Positions 18,133-25,942 of a DNA stretch of 64,000 nt are shown here, piece by piece. Within the stretch, counting starts at the first letter, position 1. Every line of letters begins with the position of its first letter. The DNA lies in the NCBI RefSeq assembly GCF_000720925.1, contig NZ_JOEE01000006.1:186001-250000 (forward strand), in the 5' to 3' direction. The DNA comes from Phycicoccus jejuensis. Lineage in GTDB: Bacteria > Actinomycetota > Actinomycetes > Actinomycetales > Dermatophilaceae. The notes beneath the pieces are model-generated. The model worked only from the letters and a program-made list of their open reading frames with translations. It did not search any database and was not told the origin of the DNA. A program made the translations under genes and the position numbers.

Positions 18133-18810
18133 ATGGACCCACGACGCATCGACTACTCCGGTGACGGGCTCGCCGAGGAGCAGCTGCTGGAGACCCCCTT
18201 CGCCCAGGTGAGCGCCTGGGTCGACGACGCGGTCCGGCGCTCGGACGAGCAGGGCGACGTCGTCGAGCCGCTGGCCGCGTCCGTCGCCACGGTCGACTCG
18301 ACGGGGCACCCCAACGTCCGGACCGTGCTCCTGCGCTTCCTCGACGAGCAGGGGCCCGGCTTCGTCACGGCCCTGACCTCGACCAAGGGCCGCGAGCTGA
18401 CGGCCACCCCGTACGCGGCCGCCGGGCTGACGTGGGCCGCGATGTACCGCGCGGTCCGGTTCCGCGGCAGGGCGGTCCAGCTCGAGCGCGACGCCGTCGA
18501 GGAGTACTGGGCGTCGCGGCCGTGGGGCTCGCGCATCTCGGCGTGGGCGTCGGACCAGTCGCGTCCGGTCGGCTCGCGAGAGGACCTCGAGGCCGCCTAC
18601 CGTGCGCGGGCCGAGGAGTTCCCCGACCACGGGTCACCCGACGACGTGCCGCTGCCCGACTTCTGGGGCGGCTTCCGCATCGTCTGCGACGAGGTCGAGC
18701 TGTGGGCCGGCCGCCGCAACCGGCTGCACGACCGCATCGTCTACACGCGCGTCGGCGAGGGCGACCTGTCGGACGCCGCGTCGTGGGAGGTCTCGCGCCG
18801 CCAGCCGTGA
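18133..18810 (+). CDS. pdxH: Pyridoxamine 5'-phosphate oxidase
   Basis: FMN enzyme that oxidises pyridoxamine or pyridoxine phosphate to PLP. 225 residues, normal length. Family landmarks: NVRTVLLRFLDEQG near residue 60 and TSTKGRELTATPYAAAG near 82 for FMN binding, YRAVRFRGRAVQLERD, EYWASRPWGSRISAWASDQSRPV near 122-145, PLPDFWGGFRI near 173, and the C-terminal ending usually RLxP, here SRRQP, slightly changed. FWxGRxNRLHDR is present as LWAGRRNRLHDRI. Leaderless start inferred. Confidence 0.93.
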   Translation: MDPRRIDYSGDGLAEEQLLETPFAQVSAWVDDAVRRSDEQGDVVEPLAASVATVDSTGHPNVRTVLLRFLDEQGPGFVTALTSTKGRELTATPYAAAGLTWAAMYRAVRFRGRAVQLERDAVEEYWASRPWGSRISAWASDQSRPVGSREDLEAAYRARAEEFPDHGSPDDVPLPDFWGGFRIVCDEVELWAGRRNRLHDRIVYTRVGEGDLSDAASWEVSRRQP

Positions 18811-18831
18811 CCGGCCGGGCCGGGGCGGTGC

Positions 18832-19362
18832 TCAGCCGCGCTCGCGGACAGCCGTGAGGAACCCGGCGGCCTTGCGGCGCACCGACGCCGAGCGGTGGGT
18901 GGTCTGCACCTCGAGCAGGGCGACGACGTCGTCGGTGGCGACGTGCCCGTCGTGGTGCAGCCCGACGAGCGTGGCCATCGACTGCGCCGCGACGATCCAG
19001 TCGACGTCGGCGGTCCGCAGCCGGTCGGTGAGCCAGCGGACTGCCCTCGCCCGCTGGTCGTCGTCGAGGCCGAGGAGCGCGAGCAGCTGGGCGACGTGCC
19101 ACTGGACGGACGGCTGCCCGCTGCGCGCCAGGTCGTCGAGGACGTGGGGGAGGTACGGCTGCCCGAGGGCCGGCCGCTCGCGGACGAGCTTCTCGACGGT
19201 GTCGACGGCGCGCATCCGGACCCACGGGTCGTCGTGGGAGATGCACGCGACGAGCTCGTCGAGGCGCGCGGGGTCGTCGCGCAGCAGCGCGAGCACCTCG
19301 CCGGCGCGGCCGAGCGAGTTCGAGCGGCCCCCGGCGGCGAGGACCTCGGCGAACGGCTCCAC
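18832..19362 (-). CDS. HEAT-repeat protein
   Basis: 176-residue all-helical protein built from HEAT-like repeats: LDELVACISHDDPWVRMRAVDTVEKLV, then a LPHVLDDLARSGQPSVQWHVAQLLALL unit, and a WLTDRLRTADVDWIVAAQSMATL unit. Such proteins are protein-interaction scaffolds or related to DNA glycosylase-like folds; no catalytic residue is recognisable. The GTG start at 19362 has TACGCT 7 bases upstream. The dispersed palindromic repeat lies just upstream of that promoter. Confidence 0.75.
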   Translation of the reverse strand: MEPFAEVLAAGGRSNSLGRAGEVLALLRDDPARLDELVACISHDDPWVRMRAVDTVEKLVRERPALGQPYLPHVLDDLARSGQPSVQWHVAQLLALLGLDDDQRARAVRWLTDRLRTADVDWIVAAQSMATLVGLHHDGHVATDDVVALLEVQTTHRSASVRRKAAGFLTAVRERG

Positions 19363-19369
19363 GCCGCCG

Positions 19370-19375
19370 AGCGTA
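19370..19375 (-). promoter_or_regulatory. Candidate -10, leaderless HEAT gene
   Basis: Minus-strand TACGCT, 7 bases before GTG 19362. The palindromic repeat at 19391-19463 covers the -35 region and beyond. Confidence 0.45.
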
Positions 19376-19390
19376 GGCCCGGGTGCGCTG

Positions 19391-19463
19391 TGCGGGGGAA
19401 GGGTGCGCCTCGCCCGGGAACGGTTCCGGGGTGAGGCGCGGCCGTATCGGGTGACCCGATACG
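19391..19463. repeat. Distant single copy of the 62-bp repeat
   Basis: One unit of the element seen at 3628-3771. It carries a hairpin module GCGCCTC...GAGGCGC around CCCGGGAACGGTTCCGGGG, followed by the palindrome CGTATCGGGT-G-ACCCGATACG at 19443-19463. It differs from the first locus at scattered positions, as an old dispersed repeat would, and again sits in a promoter region, here that of the HEAT gene. Confidence 0.8.
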
Positions 19464-19521
19464 CGAGGGACGGGTGGGGTGCCCGGAGGTGCGGGGTCGT
19501 GGGGGGTGGGGCTGCGCCGGG

Positions 19522-20289
19522 TCAGGACGGGACGCGGTGGACCTTGTGCGGCGCGGCCTGGGCGCGGGGCTTGATGACGAGGAGGTCGACGTTGACGTGC
19601 GCCGGCCGGGTGGCGACCCACGCGACGGCGTCGGCGACGTCCTCGGCGACGAGCGGTCCGGGCACGCCCTCGTAGACCTTGTCGGCACGCTCCCGGTCGC
19701 CGTCGAAGCGGGTGAGCGAGAACTCCTCGGTGTGCACCATGCCCGGCGCGACGAGGGTGATGCGCACCGGCTGGTCGACGAGCTCGAGCCGCAGCGTCTC
19801 GGTCATCACGTGGACCCCGTGCTTGGCGACGGTGTACCCGCCGCCGCCCTCGTAGGCGACGAGACCGGCGACCGAGCCGACGTTGACGACGACGCCCTCG
19901 CCGTCCGCGACGAGCGCGGGCAGCAGCGCCTTGGTCACCTGCAACGTGCCGAGGACGTTCGTGTCGTACATCCGCCGCCACTTCTCGACGTCCGCGGCGG
20001 CGACGGGCTCGAGCCCGAGGGCGCCCCCGGCGTTGTTGACGAGGACCGCGACCCGGTCGCCGGCGGCCTGCACGAGCCGCTCGACGTCGGCGGGGACGGT
20101 GACGTCGCAGGTGACCGCGACGCCGTCGAGCTCGGCGGCGAGGGCCTCGACCCGGTCGGCGCGGCGCGCGGCGCAGACCACCCGGAAGCCGTCGGCGGCC
20201 AGCCGCCGGGCGGTGGCGGCGCCGATGCCGCTGCTCGCGCCGGTGACGACGGCGACGGGGCGCTCGGCCCCGGTGGACGAGGTGCTCAC
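19522..20289 (-). CDS. SDR-family NADP-type oxidoreductase (YdfG-like)
   Basis: Classical short-chain dehydrogenase of 255 residues. Rossmann motif TGASSGIG near residue 17, NNAGG near 90, catalytic Ser in NVGSVAG near 140, and the YTVAK active-site Tyr/Lys near 155. APGMVHTEEFS follows as the typical post-active-site loop. CAARRADRVEAL after beta-2 suggests NADP preference. Relatives include serine/3-hydroxy acid dehydrogenases of the YdfG group. GTG 20289 overlaps the stop of the upstream hotdog-like gene by four bases, so both are cotranslated. Confidence 0.9.
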   Translation of the reverse strand: MSTSSTGAERPVAVVTGASSGIGAATARRLAADGFRVVCAARRADRVEALAAELDGVAVTCDVTVPADVERLVQAAGDRVAVLVNNAGGALGLEPVAAADVEKWRRMYDTNVLGTLQVTKALLPALVADGEGVVVNVGSVAGLVAYEGGGGYTVAKHGVHVMTETLRLELVDQPVRITLVAPGMVHTEEFSLTRFDGDRERADKVYEGVPGPLVAEDVADAVAWVATRPAHVNVDLLVIKPRAQAAPHKVHRVPS

Positions 20290-21026
20290 GGCTGCTCCTT
20301 GGGGCGGACGGACGCGGGGTCGACGGCGACCCAGGTGGCCTCGGCGCGGCCGAGCATCTCGCCGTCGGGGGCGTGGAGGGTGCTGGCCGACCAGTGTCGG
20401 CGCCCCTCGGCGCCCCGCTGCCAGGCGGTGACGACGAGGCGCTCGCCCGGCGCCGGCACCCGCCAGACGCGGGCGGTCATCGTCCCGAGGACCATCGGCC
20501 GCCCGGCGATCCCGGCCGACCAGCCGCCGGGGCAGTCGAGCGCGGCCCAGACGACGGCGCGGTCGACGTCGTCCGGCACGGTCCACGGCGCCGCGTAGCG
20601 GCCGGTGCCGTCGTCGAGGGGGCCGGGGCGCAGCCGGAGGCCGTCGCCCTCGGCACGCCCGGTGCCGCAGGAGAAGCAGGTGGGGAAGGGGTGGTCGGCC
20701 GCGCCCTCGTAGCGGTCCTGGGCCGCGTCGGCCTCGTCCGGGGAGGCGGGGGAGGGCACGGGCTCGTCGAGCTCGGGGACTGCGGTCCCGGTCGCGACGA
20801 GGACGTCGCCGTCGAGCAGGCGCAGCACGGAGGTGCCGGTCAGCGGGTCCGGGTCGTCGCCGACGACGGCCATCGGCCGGTCCAGGGGCGGCGGCGCGGA
20901 CAGGCGTACGCTCACGGCGGGCAGGGCGCCGGAGGTGCGGACGTGGGCGGCAAGCGAGCCGCTCACCCACCCGCCGTTCCCGGACTCGGGGGGCCCGCAG
21001 AAACGGCGGGGGACGGTCAGCTCCAC
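20286..21026 (-). CDS. Thioesterase-like (hotdog) hypothetical protein
   Basis: 246 residues of two hotdog-like halves. The N-terminal half includes GNGGWVSGSLAAHV and a long beta pattern; the C-terminal half holds the CPGGWSAGIAGRP segment and strands around RLVVTAWQRG and SASTLHAPDGEMLGRAEATWVAV. A CxxC in PTCFSCGTGRAEGDGLRL near residue 120 is typical of this actinobacterial group, annotated as thioesterase-like without proven activity. First gene of a two-gene unit with the SDR; the GTG start follows TACGTT by 6 bases. Confidence 0.7.
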   Translation of the reverse strand: MELTVPRRFCGPPESGNGGWVSGSLAAHVRTSGALPAVSVRLSAPPPLDRPMAVVGDDPDPLTGTSVLRLLDGDVLVATGTAVPELDEPVPSPASPDEADAAQDRYEGAADHPFPTCFSCGTGRAEGDGLRLRPGPLDDGTGRYAAPWTVPDDVDRAVVWAALDCPGGWSAGIAGRPMVLGTMTARVWRVPAPGERLVVTAWQRGAEGRRHWSASTLHAPDGEMLGRAEATWVAVDPASVRPKEQP

Positions 21027-21032
21027 CCGGTC

Positions 21033-21038
21033 AACGTA
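21033..21038 (-). promoter_or_regulatory. Candidate -10, leaderless hotdog-SDR operon
   Basis: Minus-strand TACGTT, 6 bases from GTG 21026. Confidence 0.45.
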
Positions 21039-21103
21039 CCCACGCGCTCGCGGCCCGTCCTGTTGCGTGCGTCACGCGAACGTGATTGTCTCGACGTAAA
21101 CAA

Positions 21104-21117
21104 TCTTGATGTCGAGA
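21104..21117 (+). promoter_or_regulatory. Imperfect palindromic operator before an MFS gene
   Basis: TCTTGATGTCGAGA is a 14-base imperfect palindrome; a related half, GTCTCGACGT, precedes it at 21088-21097, and the two form an inverted repeat around AAACAATCTTGAT. The AT-rich block stands out. The pattern suits a MarR-type or similar regulator; no such gene is adjacent. Confidence 0.4.
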
Positions 21118-21130
21118 GACAGGAGGGCGG

Positions 21131-22321
21131 ATGGGCGACGCGGAGTTCTCGCTGCGCCGGATCGCCGTGCCCGCCTTCGGACCGACGGCCCTGTGGTCGG
21201 TCGGCATCGGCGCGGTCCTGCCGGTCATCGCCCTCAGCGCCCGCGACCTCGGGGCCTCGGTCTCGGTGGCGGCGCTGTTCGTCGGCATCGGCACGGTCTC
21301 CGAGCTCGTCTCGGCGGTCCCCGCCGGCGTCGTCGTCGACCGGCTGGGGGAGCGGCGGGCCCTCGTGCTCGCCGGGCTCGCCGACGCGGCCGCCTCCCTG
21401 CTCGCGCTGCTCGCCCCGTCGCTGTGGGTCCTCGCGCTCGCCGTCGTGCTCACCGGGCCGACCGGTGCCGTCTTCCTCCTCGCCCGCCAGTCCTTCCTCA
21501 CCGCCGCCGCGCCGGTCCACCTCCGGGCCCGGGCGATGTCGACGCTCGGCGGGGTCGCGCGGATCGGGCTGTTCGTCGGGCCGTTCATCGGTGCGCCCCT
21601 CGTCGCGGTCTTCTCGCCCCAGGCGGCCTTCGGGGTCGCGGTGGCGGGCGGGCTGGCCGCGGCGGCGCTGGCCGCGGCCTCCCCGGACCTCGGCGCGCAC
21701 GCCCACGGGTCCGGCGCCGAGGCGAGGGCGGAGCGCGTGCCGGTCCGCGAGGTCGCGCGGCGGCACCGGGCGGTCCTGCTCACCGTCGGGGTCGGGGTGC
21801 TGGCCATCGGCCTGGCCCGCTCCTCGCGGGTCGTCGTCGTCCCGCTGTGGGCCGAGCACGTCGGGCTCACCGCGGCGCAGACCTCCCTCGTCTTCGGGGT
21901 CGCCGGCCTCGTCGAGGTCCTCCTCTTCTACCCGGCGGGCTCGTTGATGGACCGCCGCGGGCGCATCTGGGTCGCCCTCCCCGTCACCGTGCTCCTCGGG
22001 ATCGGCCTGCTCGTCCTCCCGCTGACGAGCACGCTCCTCGCCGTGGGGGCGGCGGCCGTCGTCATGGCGGTCGGCAACGGCCTGGGGTCCGGGATCGTCA
22101 TGACGCTCGGCGCCGACGCCGCGCCGGAGCAGGGACGGGCGCCCTTCCTCGGCCTCTGGCGGCTCCTCTCGCTCGTCGGCCACAACGGCGCCTCGATCGT
22201 CGTCGGGGCGCTGGCGGCGGTCGCGTCCATCGGGGCCGCGAGCGTCACCGTCGGGGTCCTCACCGTGGCCGGCGGGGCGTGGCTGCTGCGCTGGCTGCCG
22301 CGCTACGAGCCCGAGCGCTGA
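21131..22321 (+). CDS. MFS transporter
   Basis: 396-residue major facilitator with about 12 helices. Motif A is seen in both halves: VVVDRLGERRALV near residue 67 and GSLMDRRGRIWV near 275, a duplicated arrangement typical of DHA1 drug exporters. ATG 21131 has a strong AGGAGGG at 6-12 bases, unlike the leaderless genes nearby, and a palindromic operator lies just upstream, so expression is probably induced. Substrate unknown. Confidence 0.87.
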   Translation: MGDAEFSLRRIAVPAFGPTALWSVGIGAVLPVIALSARDLGASVSVAALFVGIGTVSELVSAVPAGVVVDRLGERRALVLAGLADAAASLLALLAPSLWVLALAVVLTGPTGAVFLLARQSFLTAAAPVHLRARAMSTLGGVARIGLFVGPFIGAPLVAVFSPQAAFGVAVAGGLAAAALAAASPDLGAHAHGSGAEARAERVPVREVARRHRAVLLTVGVGVLAIGLARSSRVVVVPLWAEHVGLTAAQTSLVFGVAGLVEVLLFYPAGSLMDRRGRIWVALPVTVLLGIGLLVLPLTSTLLAVGAAAVVMAVGNGLGSGIVMTLGADAAPEQGRAPFLGLWRLLSLVGHNGASIVVGALAAVASIGAASVTVGVLTVAGGAWLLRWLPRYEPER

Positions 22322-22367
22322 GCGGCGCCGGACCGGTCGGCGCGGACGGGCCCGACGGCAGGTCAGA

Positions 22368-22379
22368 TTAGGCTTGCCT
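22368..22379 (+). promoter_or_regulatory. -10 element overlapping an iron-box-like site of ideR
   Basis: TTAGGCTTGCCT contains arms AGGC/GCCT around TT and resembles the core of DtxR/IdeR boxes. TAGGCT (22369-22374) is 7 bases from GTG 22382 and fits the leaderless -10 pattern. Binding of IdeR here would block its own transcription; the match is partial. Confidence 0.5.
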
Positions 22380-22381
22380 GC

Positions 22382-23080
22382 GTGACCGACCTCATCGACA
22401 CCACGGAGATGTACCTCCGCACCATCTTCGAGCTCGAGGAGGAGGGCATCACGCCGCTGCGGGCCCGGATCGCCGAGCGCCTCGGCCACTCGGGACCGAC
22501 GGTGTCGCAGACCGTCGCCCGGATGGAGCGCGACGGCCTCCTCGCCGTCGCCGGCGACCGCCACCTCGAGCTGAGCGACGAGGGGCGCCTCCTCGCGACC
22601 CGGGTGATGCGCAAGCACCGGATCGCCGAGCGGCTGCTCGTCGACGTCATCGGCCTCGAGTGGGAGTACGTGCACGACGAGGCGTGCCGCTGGGAGCACG
22701 TGATGTCCGACCGCGTCGAGCGCAAGATCCTCGCGATCCTCCCCGACCACCTCGAGTCGCCCTACGGCAACCCGATCCCCGGCCTCGACGAGCTCGGCGA
22801 GTCCGGCGAGGTCGTCGACTTCCGCTCCGGGCTGCGCACCCTCGACGAGGTCGCCGGCGCCGAGACGCAGGCCGTCGTCGTGCGGCGGATCGGTGAGCCC
22901 GTGCAGGTCGACCACGAGGCGTTGTCCCTGCTCACGAGTGCCGGGCTGCTGCCCGGGCAGCCCGCGCGGGTGCGCCGCGACGGCGTCCGCGTCGTCGTCT
23001 TCCGCGAGGGCGCCGAGGAGGCCACCGGGGTGTCCCTGCCGGTCGACATCGCCGGCCACGTCTTCGTCGCCCCGGCCTGA
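22382..23080 (+). CDS. ideR: Iron-dependent repressor IdeR/DtxR
   Basis: Fe2+-activated global repressor of iron uptake. 232 residues: N-terminal HTH ([21 protein letters not shown], residues 30-50), dimerisation/metal domain, and a C-terminal SH3-like domain from about 150. The metal ligands expected in IdeR are visible: M10 in TTEMYLR, H79 in [11 protein letters not shown], and the cluster [16 protein letters not shown] near 98-113 with Cys102, Glu105 and His106. Start GTG 22382 has no Shine-Dalgarno and fits leaderless expression. A second possible target palindrome lies at 25911. Confidence 0.94.
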   Translation: MTDLIDTTEMYLRTIFELEEEGITPLRARIAERLGHSGPTVSQTVARMERDGLLAVAGDRHLELSDEGRLLATRVMRKHRIAERLLVDVIGLEWEYVHDEACRWEHVMSDRVERKILAILPDHLESPYGNPIPGLDELGESGEVVDFRSGLRTLDEVAGAETQAVVVRRIGEPVQVDHEALSLLTSAGLLPGQPARVRRDGVRVVVFREGAEEATGVSLPVDIAGHVFVAPA

Positions 23081-23199
23081 CCGGACGGCCCCCGTCGCGC
23101 TCGGTCGACCGGCCCCGGCGCGTTACCGAAACGTGACTTCGCGCGACGGCTCACGTACGGTGGCCGCTGAGCCGTACCCGCCCCGGAAGTAGATCTGCT

Positions 23200-23994
23200 G
23201 TGCCCTCACCCTCTCGTACCCCCGGTCGCCGCCGTGCGCCCGGCCGCGTCCGACGACTCCCCGACGGCCTCTCGCGCCGCGGTGCGTCGTGGGCCCTCAA
23301 GTCCGCCGCCGGCCTCTGCGTGGTCGGCGGTGCGGCCGTCGCCCTGACCGTCCCCGCCGAGCTCGCCGACGCCGAGACCGAGCCCACGACGGCGCTCGCC
23401 GCCGTCGACGCCGGGGTCGCGGCCGCGGTCGCCGACCGCTCGGCCGACGCCCCCGCCGCGCGCTCGGCCCGCCGCGAGGCGGCGCCCGCCGCCGTCGCGC
23501 CGGCCGGCGCCGCGCCGGTGCGCCCCGACGCCCTCGGGGTCGCCGGTGTCACCGCCGTCGCCAAGCCGAAGCCCAAGCCCACCCCGAAGGCCACCGAGAA
23601 GGCCGTCGGCTCCTCGGCCACCGGATCCTCCGCCCCCGCGGCCGGGTCCTGGAACGGGGCGACGACGTCCCGGTGCTCGGGCATCGGGCTCATCCCGAAC
23701 GCCGTGCGGCTGTGTTCCGCCGTGGACTCGGCCATCGGCCCGCCGACGATCGGCGGCCGCCGCGCGAGCGCCGACGAGCACGGGACCGGACAGGCGGTCG
23801 ACTTCATGACGAGCGGCGCCCAGGGCGACGCCATCGCCGCGTACGTCCAGGCGCACGTCAGCGAGTTCGACGTCAAGTACCTCATCTGGAAGCAGCGCTA
23901 CTGGGCGCCGGGCGAGGGCTGGAAGCTCATGGAGGACCGCGGGTCCGCCACTCAGAACCACTACGACCACGTCCACGTGACCGTCAACTACTGA
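23200..23994 (+). CDS. Secreted M15/VanY-like wall-associated protein
   Basis: 264 residues. A basic N-terminus and hydrophobic stretch (AAGLCVVGGAAVALTVPAEL) give a long signal peptide; an Ala-rich region and a Lys-Pro linker (VAKPKPKPTPKATEK) follow. The C-terminal 115 residues form an ARB_07466/M15-like domain with EHGTGQAVDFMTSG and HYDHVHVTV, the two His/Asp motifs that bind zinc in D,D/L,D-peptidase relatives. The linker is shared with the next gene although the catalytic domain differs. A TACGGT hexamer at 23156-23161 within a dyad (23155-23177) is a likely -10. Confidence 0.8.
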   Translation: MPSPSRTPGRRRAPGRVRRLPDGLSRRGASWALKSAAGLCVVGGAAVALTVPAELADAETEPTTALAAVDAGVAAAVADRSADAPAARSARREAAPAAVAPAGAAPVRPDALGVAGVTAVAKPKPKPTPKATEKAVGSSATGSSAPAAGSWNGATTSRCSGIGLIPNAVRLCSAVDSAIGPPTIGGRRASADEHGTGQAVDFMTSGAQGDAIAAYVQAHVSEFDVKYLIWKQRYWAPGEGWKLMEDRGSATQNHYDHVHVTVNY

Positions 23995-24016
23995 CGGACC
24001 GCGCCGGCGAGGTCAT

Positions 24017-24048
24017 GCGACGCCGCTCCCGACCGGGGGCGGCGTCGC
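24017..24048 (+). terminator. Hairpin terminator after the M15-like gene
   Basis: Arms GCGACGCCGC/GCGGCGTCGC, extended inward by CCC/GGG pairs to a short loop, 23 bases after the stop codon. It isolates this gene from the riboswitch-controlled gene downstream. Confidence 0.7.
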
Positions 24049-24133
24049 GCCGTCTGGGGCGGTCGGCGCGACATCGTTGTCATCGTGGCCGCACGAGCCC
24101 AAGAACAGCCTGAGAGAACACGCAGTCACCTTT

Positions 24134-24163
24134 TTGTGACCTTCCCGTGACCACTGTTATGGT
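24134..24163 (+). promoter_or_regulatory. Candidate promoter of the riboswitch transcript
   Basis: TTGTGA (24134-24139) and TATGGT (24158-24163) are spaced 18 bases. GTCAC and GTGAC arms around CTTTTT overlap the -35 region, which could be a Crp-type or other regulator site. Transcription would start near 24170 and run into the riboswitch. Confidence 0.45.
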
Positions 24164-24227
24164 CGTCGCGGTCGCCGACCCGGACGACGACCACCACCGA
24201 CGGGCCCGCCGAGTCCTGCCCCCGTCG

Positions 24228-24391
24228 AAGGGTCAACTCTCACGAGCCGCTGGCAGGAGCGGGGGAACCACTTTCGGCGTCGCGACCTCGGTCGGGACGC
24301 CTTGGGGTGAAGCCGGAACGGTCCTCGGACCGCGACGGCCGGGCAACCTCAGCCCGAACCCGACAGCTCACCTCGTAGGCATCTGAGAGGT
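24228..24391 (+). promoter_or_regulatory. c-di-AMP riboswitch (ydaO-yuaA class)
   Basis: The leader of the NlpC/P60 gene carries the conserved blocks of this class in order: CGCTGGCAGGAGCGGGGGAA at 24248-24267, TTGGGGTGAAGCCGG at 24302-24316, and CCCGAACCCGACAGCTCACC at 24353-24372 followed by TCGTAGGCAT. In actinobacteria this riboswitch commonly precedes Rpf and NlpC/P60 wall hydrolases and lowers expression when c-di-AMP is high. Ends are approximate because the outer helix was not folded here. Confidence 0.9.
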
Positions 24392-24397
24392 CCATCC

Positions 24398-25192
24398 GTG
24401 TCTGAGCACACCCACGGCCGGCATCGCCAGGCCGCGCGCTACAACCCCGTCTCCGAGCTGTCGACGATCGTCAAGGCCGCCGGTGAGACCGGGGCCCGCG
24501 TCTCCGCCGTCCTCGCCGCCTCCGGTGGCCTCGTCGCCACCTTCGCGCTCCCGGCCCACGCCGCCGACGCGCGGACCGAGGCCGCCACCCACACGACGAC
24601 CACGACCGTCGCGCCGGCCTCGCTGCGCGCCGCGGCCGCCACCCCGGCCGTCGTCGCCCCGGCCGTCGCCGCGCCGACCGTCAAGCCGACGGCGACCTTC
24701 GGAGTCGCCGGCGTGCGGGCCGTCGCCAAGCCGAAGCCCAAGCCCAAGCCGAAGCCGGTCGTCCTGGCCGCCACGAAGGCCCCCGCGTCCTCCTCGGCCC
24801 GCTCCGAGAGCGGCGCCAGCCGCTCGACCCAGCGTCAGCCCGTCTCGAACGTCGCGCAGTCGGCGAGCGGCGTCGTCAACATCGCCCGCACGCTGCTGGG
24901 CATCCCGTACGTCTACGGCGGCACGACGACCGCCGGGTTCGACTGCTCGGGCTTCACCTCGTACGTCTTCGCCAAGGCCGGCGTCTCGCTGCCGCGCACC
25001 GCGGCGGCCCAGCAGGCCGCGGCGACCCCGGTCAGCAACCCGCAGCCGGGTGACCTCGTGTTCTTCGGCTCCCCGGCCTGGCACGTGGGCATCTACACCG
25101 GCAACGGGATGATGATCGACTCGCCGAAGCCCGGCAAGTCGACCTCCGAGCGTCCCGTCTTCTCCGGGGTCAGCGGCTACGGCCGCTTCTGA
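24398..25192 (+). CDS. NlpC/P60 peptidoglycan endopeptidase
   Basis: Secreted cell-wall hydrolase, 264 residues. After a long basic lead and hydrophobic segment (VSAVLAASGGLVATFALPAHA, cut likely after AHA), an Ala/Thr-rich region and the linker VAKPKPKPKPKPV, the NlpC/P60 domain occupies about residues 155-264. Catalytic Cys is in GFDCSGFTSYVF, His in WHVGIYTGNG, and the third position falls in MIDSPKPGK. GTG 24398 is preceded by GAGAGG. Expression is under the c-di-AMP riboswitch. The 3' end of the gene is echoed twice downstream. Confidence 0.93.
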   Translation: MSEHTHGRHRQAARYNPVSELSTIVKAAGETGARVSAVLAASGGLVATFALPAHAADARTEAATHTTTTTVAPASLRAAAATPAVVAPAVAAPTVKPTATFGVAGVRAVAKPKPKPKPKPVVLAATKAPASSSARSESGASRSTQRQPVSNVAQSASGVVNIARTLLGIPYVYGGTTTAGFDCSGFTSYVFAKAGVSLPRTAAAQQAAATPVSNPQPGDLVFFGSPAWHVGIYTGNGMMIDSPKPGKSTSERPVFSGVSGYGRF

Positions 25193-25268
25193 CCCCTCTC
25201 CGGGATCGGCGGCCACGACCGCTGCTGACCCTCCCTCCGGGGTCGGCGGCCACGACCGCTGCTGACCC
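25163..25268 (+). repeat. Tandem copies of the gene's own 3' end
   Basis: Three units at 25163-25195, 25199-25231 and 25236-25268 (periods 36 and 37). The first is the last codons and stop of the NlpC/P60 gene; the others keep TCCGGGRTCGGCGGCCACG and ACCGCTGCTGACCC. The two downstream copies match each other better than the coding copy, so duplication came in two steps. Confidence 0.8.
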
Positions 25269-25359
25269 CCACGACCTCGGCGCCCCGGACCTCCCTGCCC
25301 GTCCGGGGCGCCGTGCCGTGCCCGGGGCCGCTCCCGCCCTCGCAGAGCCCGCGGACGCG

Positions 25360-25365
25360 TAGCGT
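25360..25365 (+). promoter_or_regulatory. Candidate -10, leaderless DUF3253 gene
   Basis: TAGCGT with 6 bases to ATG 25372; no ribosome-binding site. Confidence 0.5.
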
Positions 25366-25371
25366 GCCGGG

Positions 25372-25869
25372 ATGGCCTCCGACCGCGACGACGTCGAGCG
25401 CACCCCCGACGGTCGCTACCTCGTCGTCGACGGTCGCCGGTGGCGGGCCAGCGACCCCGGCATCCCCGACACCCTGCGCGCCGAGCTCGTCGCGGAGCTG
25501 ATGTCCGCGCGCCGGGCCGTGCGCACCGAGGGTGACGCCGCGCGCCACCGCGTGCAGGACGCCAAGGTCGCGCTCGGGGAGCGGGGTGAGCCGTGGTGGG
25601 ACGAGCCGTCGGCCGCCGGGCTGGCCGAGCGGATGGTGGCGACGGCCCGGGTCCTGCTGCGGCACCGGCCCGAGGGCACGACCTGCCCGAGCGAGGTCGC
25701 CCGCGTGGTCGGCGGCGAATCCTGGCGACCGCTCACCGCCCGGGTGCGCGCCCTCGTGCACGACCGGACCGGGGGCGGCGAGCTGCAGGTGCTGCAGCGC
25801 GGCGAGCCGGTCGACCGCGACGCGCGGGGGCCGGTCCGCATCGGCCGGGGCCCGCGCTTCCCGGGCTGA
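25372..25869 (+). CDS. DUF3253-type protein
   Basis: 165 residues, soluble. The C-terminal 75 residues (AERMVATARVLLRHRPEG, TCPSEVARVVGGESWRPL, VRALVHDRTGGGELQVLQRGE) match the DUF3253 pattern, a small winged-helix-like domain found in S-adenosyl- or biotin-related contexts but of unknown function. The N-terminal part (TPDGRYLVVDGRRWRASDPG) looks like a separate small beta domain with SARRAVRTEGDAARHRVQDAK helix. Leaderless start inferred. Confidence 0.7.
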   Translation: MASDRDDVERTPDGRYLVVDGRRWRASDPGIPDTLRAELVAELMSARRAVRTEGDAARHRVQDAKVALGERGEPWWDEPSAAGLAERMVATARVLLRHRPEGTTCPSEVARVVGGESWRPLTARVRALVHDRTGGGELQVLQRGEPVDRDARGPVRIGRGPRFPG

Positions 25870-25910
25870 CCGCCGCACGCCGGGCGCCCGGGAGGCCCGT
25901 CCGCCCGCTC

Positions 25911-25928
25911 GGTTAGGGTGCCCTTACC
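25911..25928 (+). promoter_or_regulatory. Iron-box-like palindrome before the ABC exporter
   Basis: GGTTAGGG-TG-CCCTTACC: 7 of 8 pairs match. TTAGG and CCTTACC halves resemble DtxR/IdeR boxes. TAGGGT within it also fits a -10. IdeR is encoded 3 kb upstream, so iron regulation of the exporter is plausible but unproven. Confidence 0.5.
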
Positions 25929-25942
25929 CGTGCGGCCGGTCC

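Noticed and set aside
24147..24386. 79-codon plus-strand frame
   Set aside because: It lies over the c-di-AMP riboswitch and has no ribosome site; its reading is explained by conserved RNA structure.
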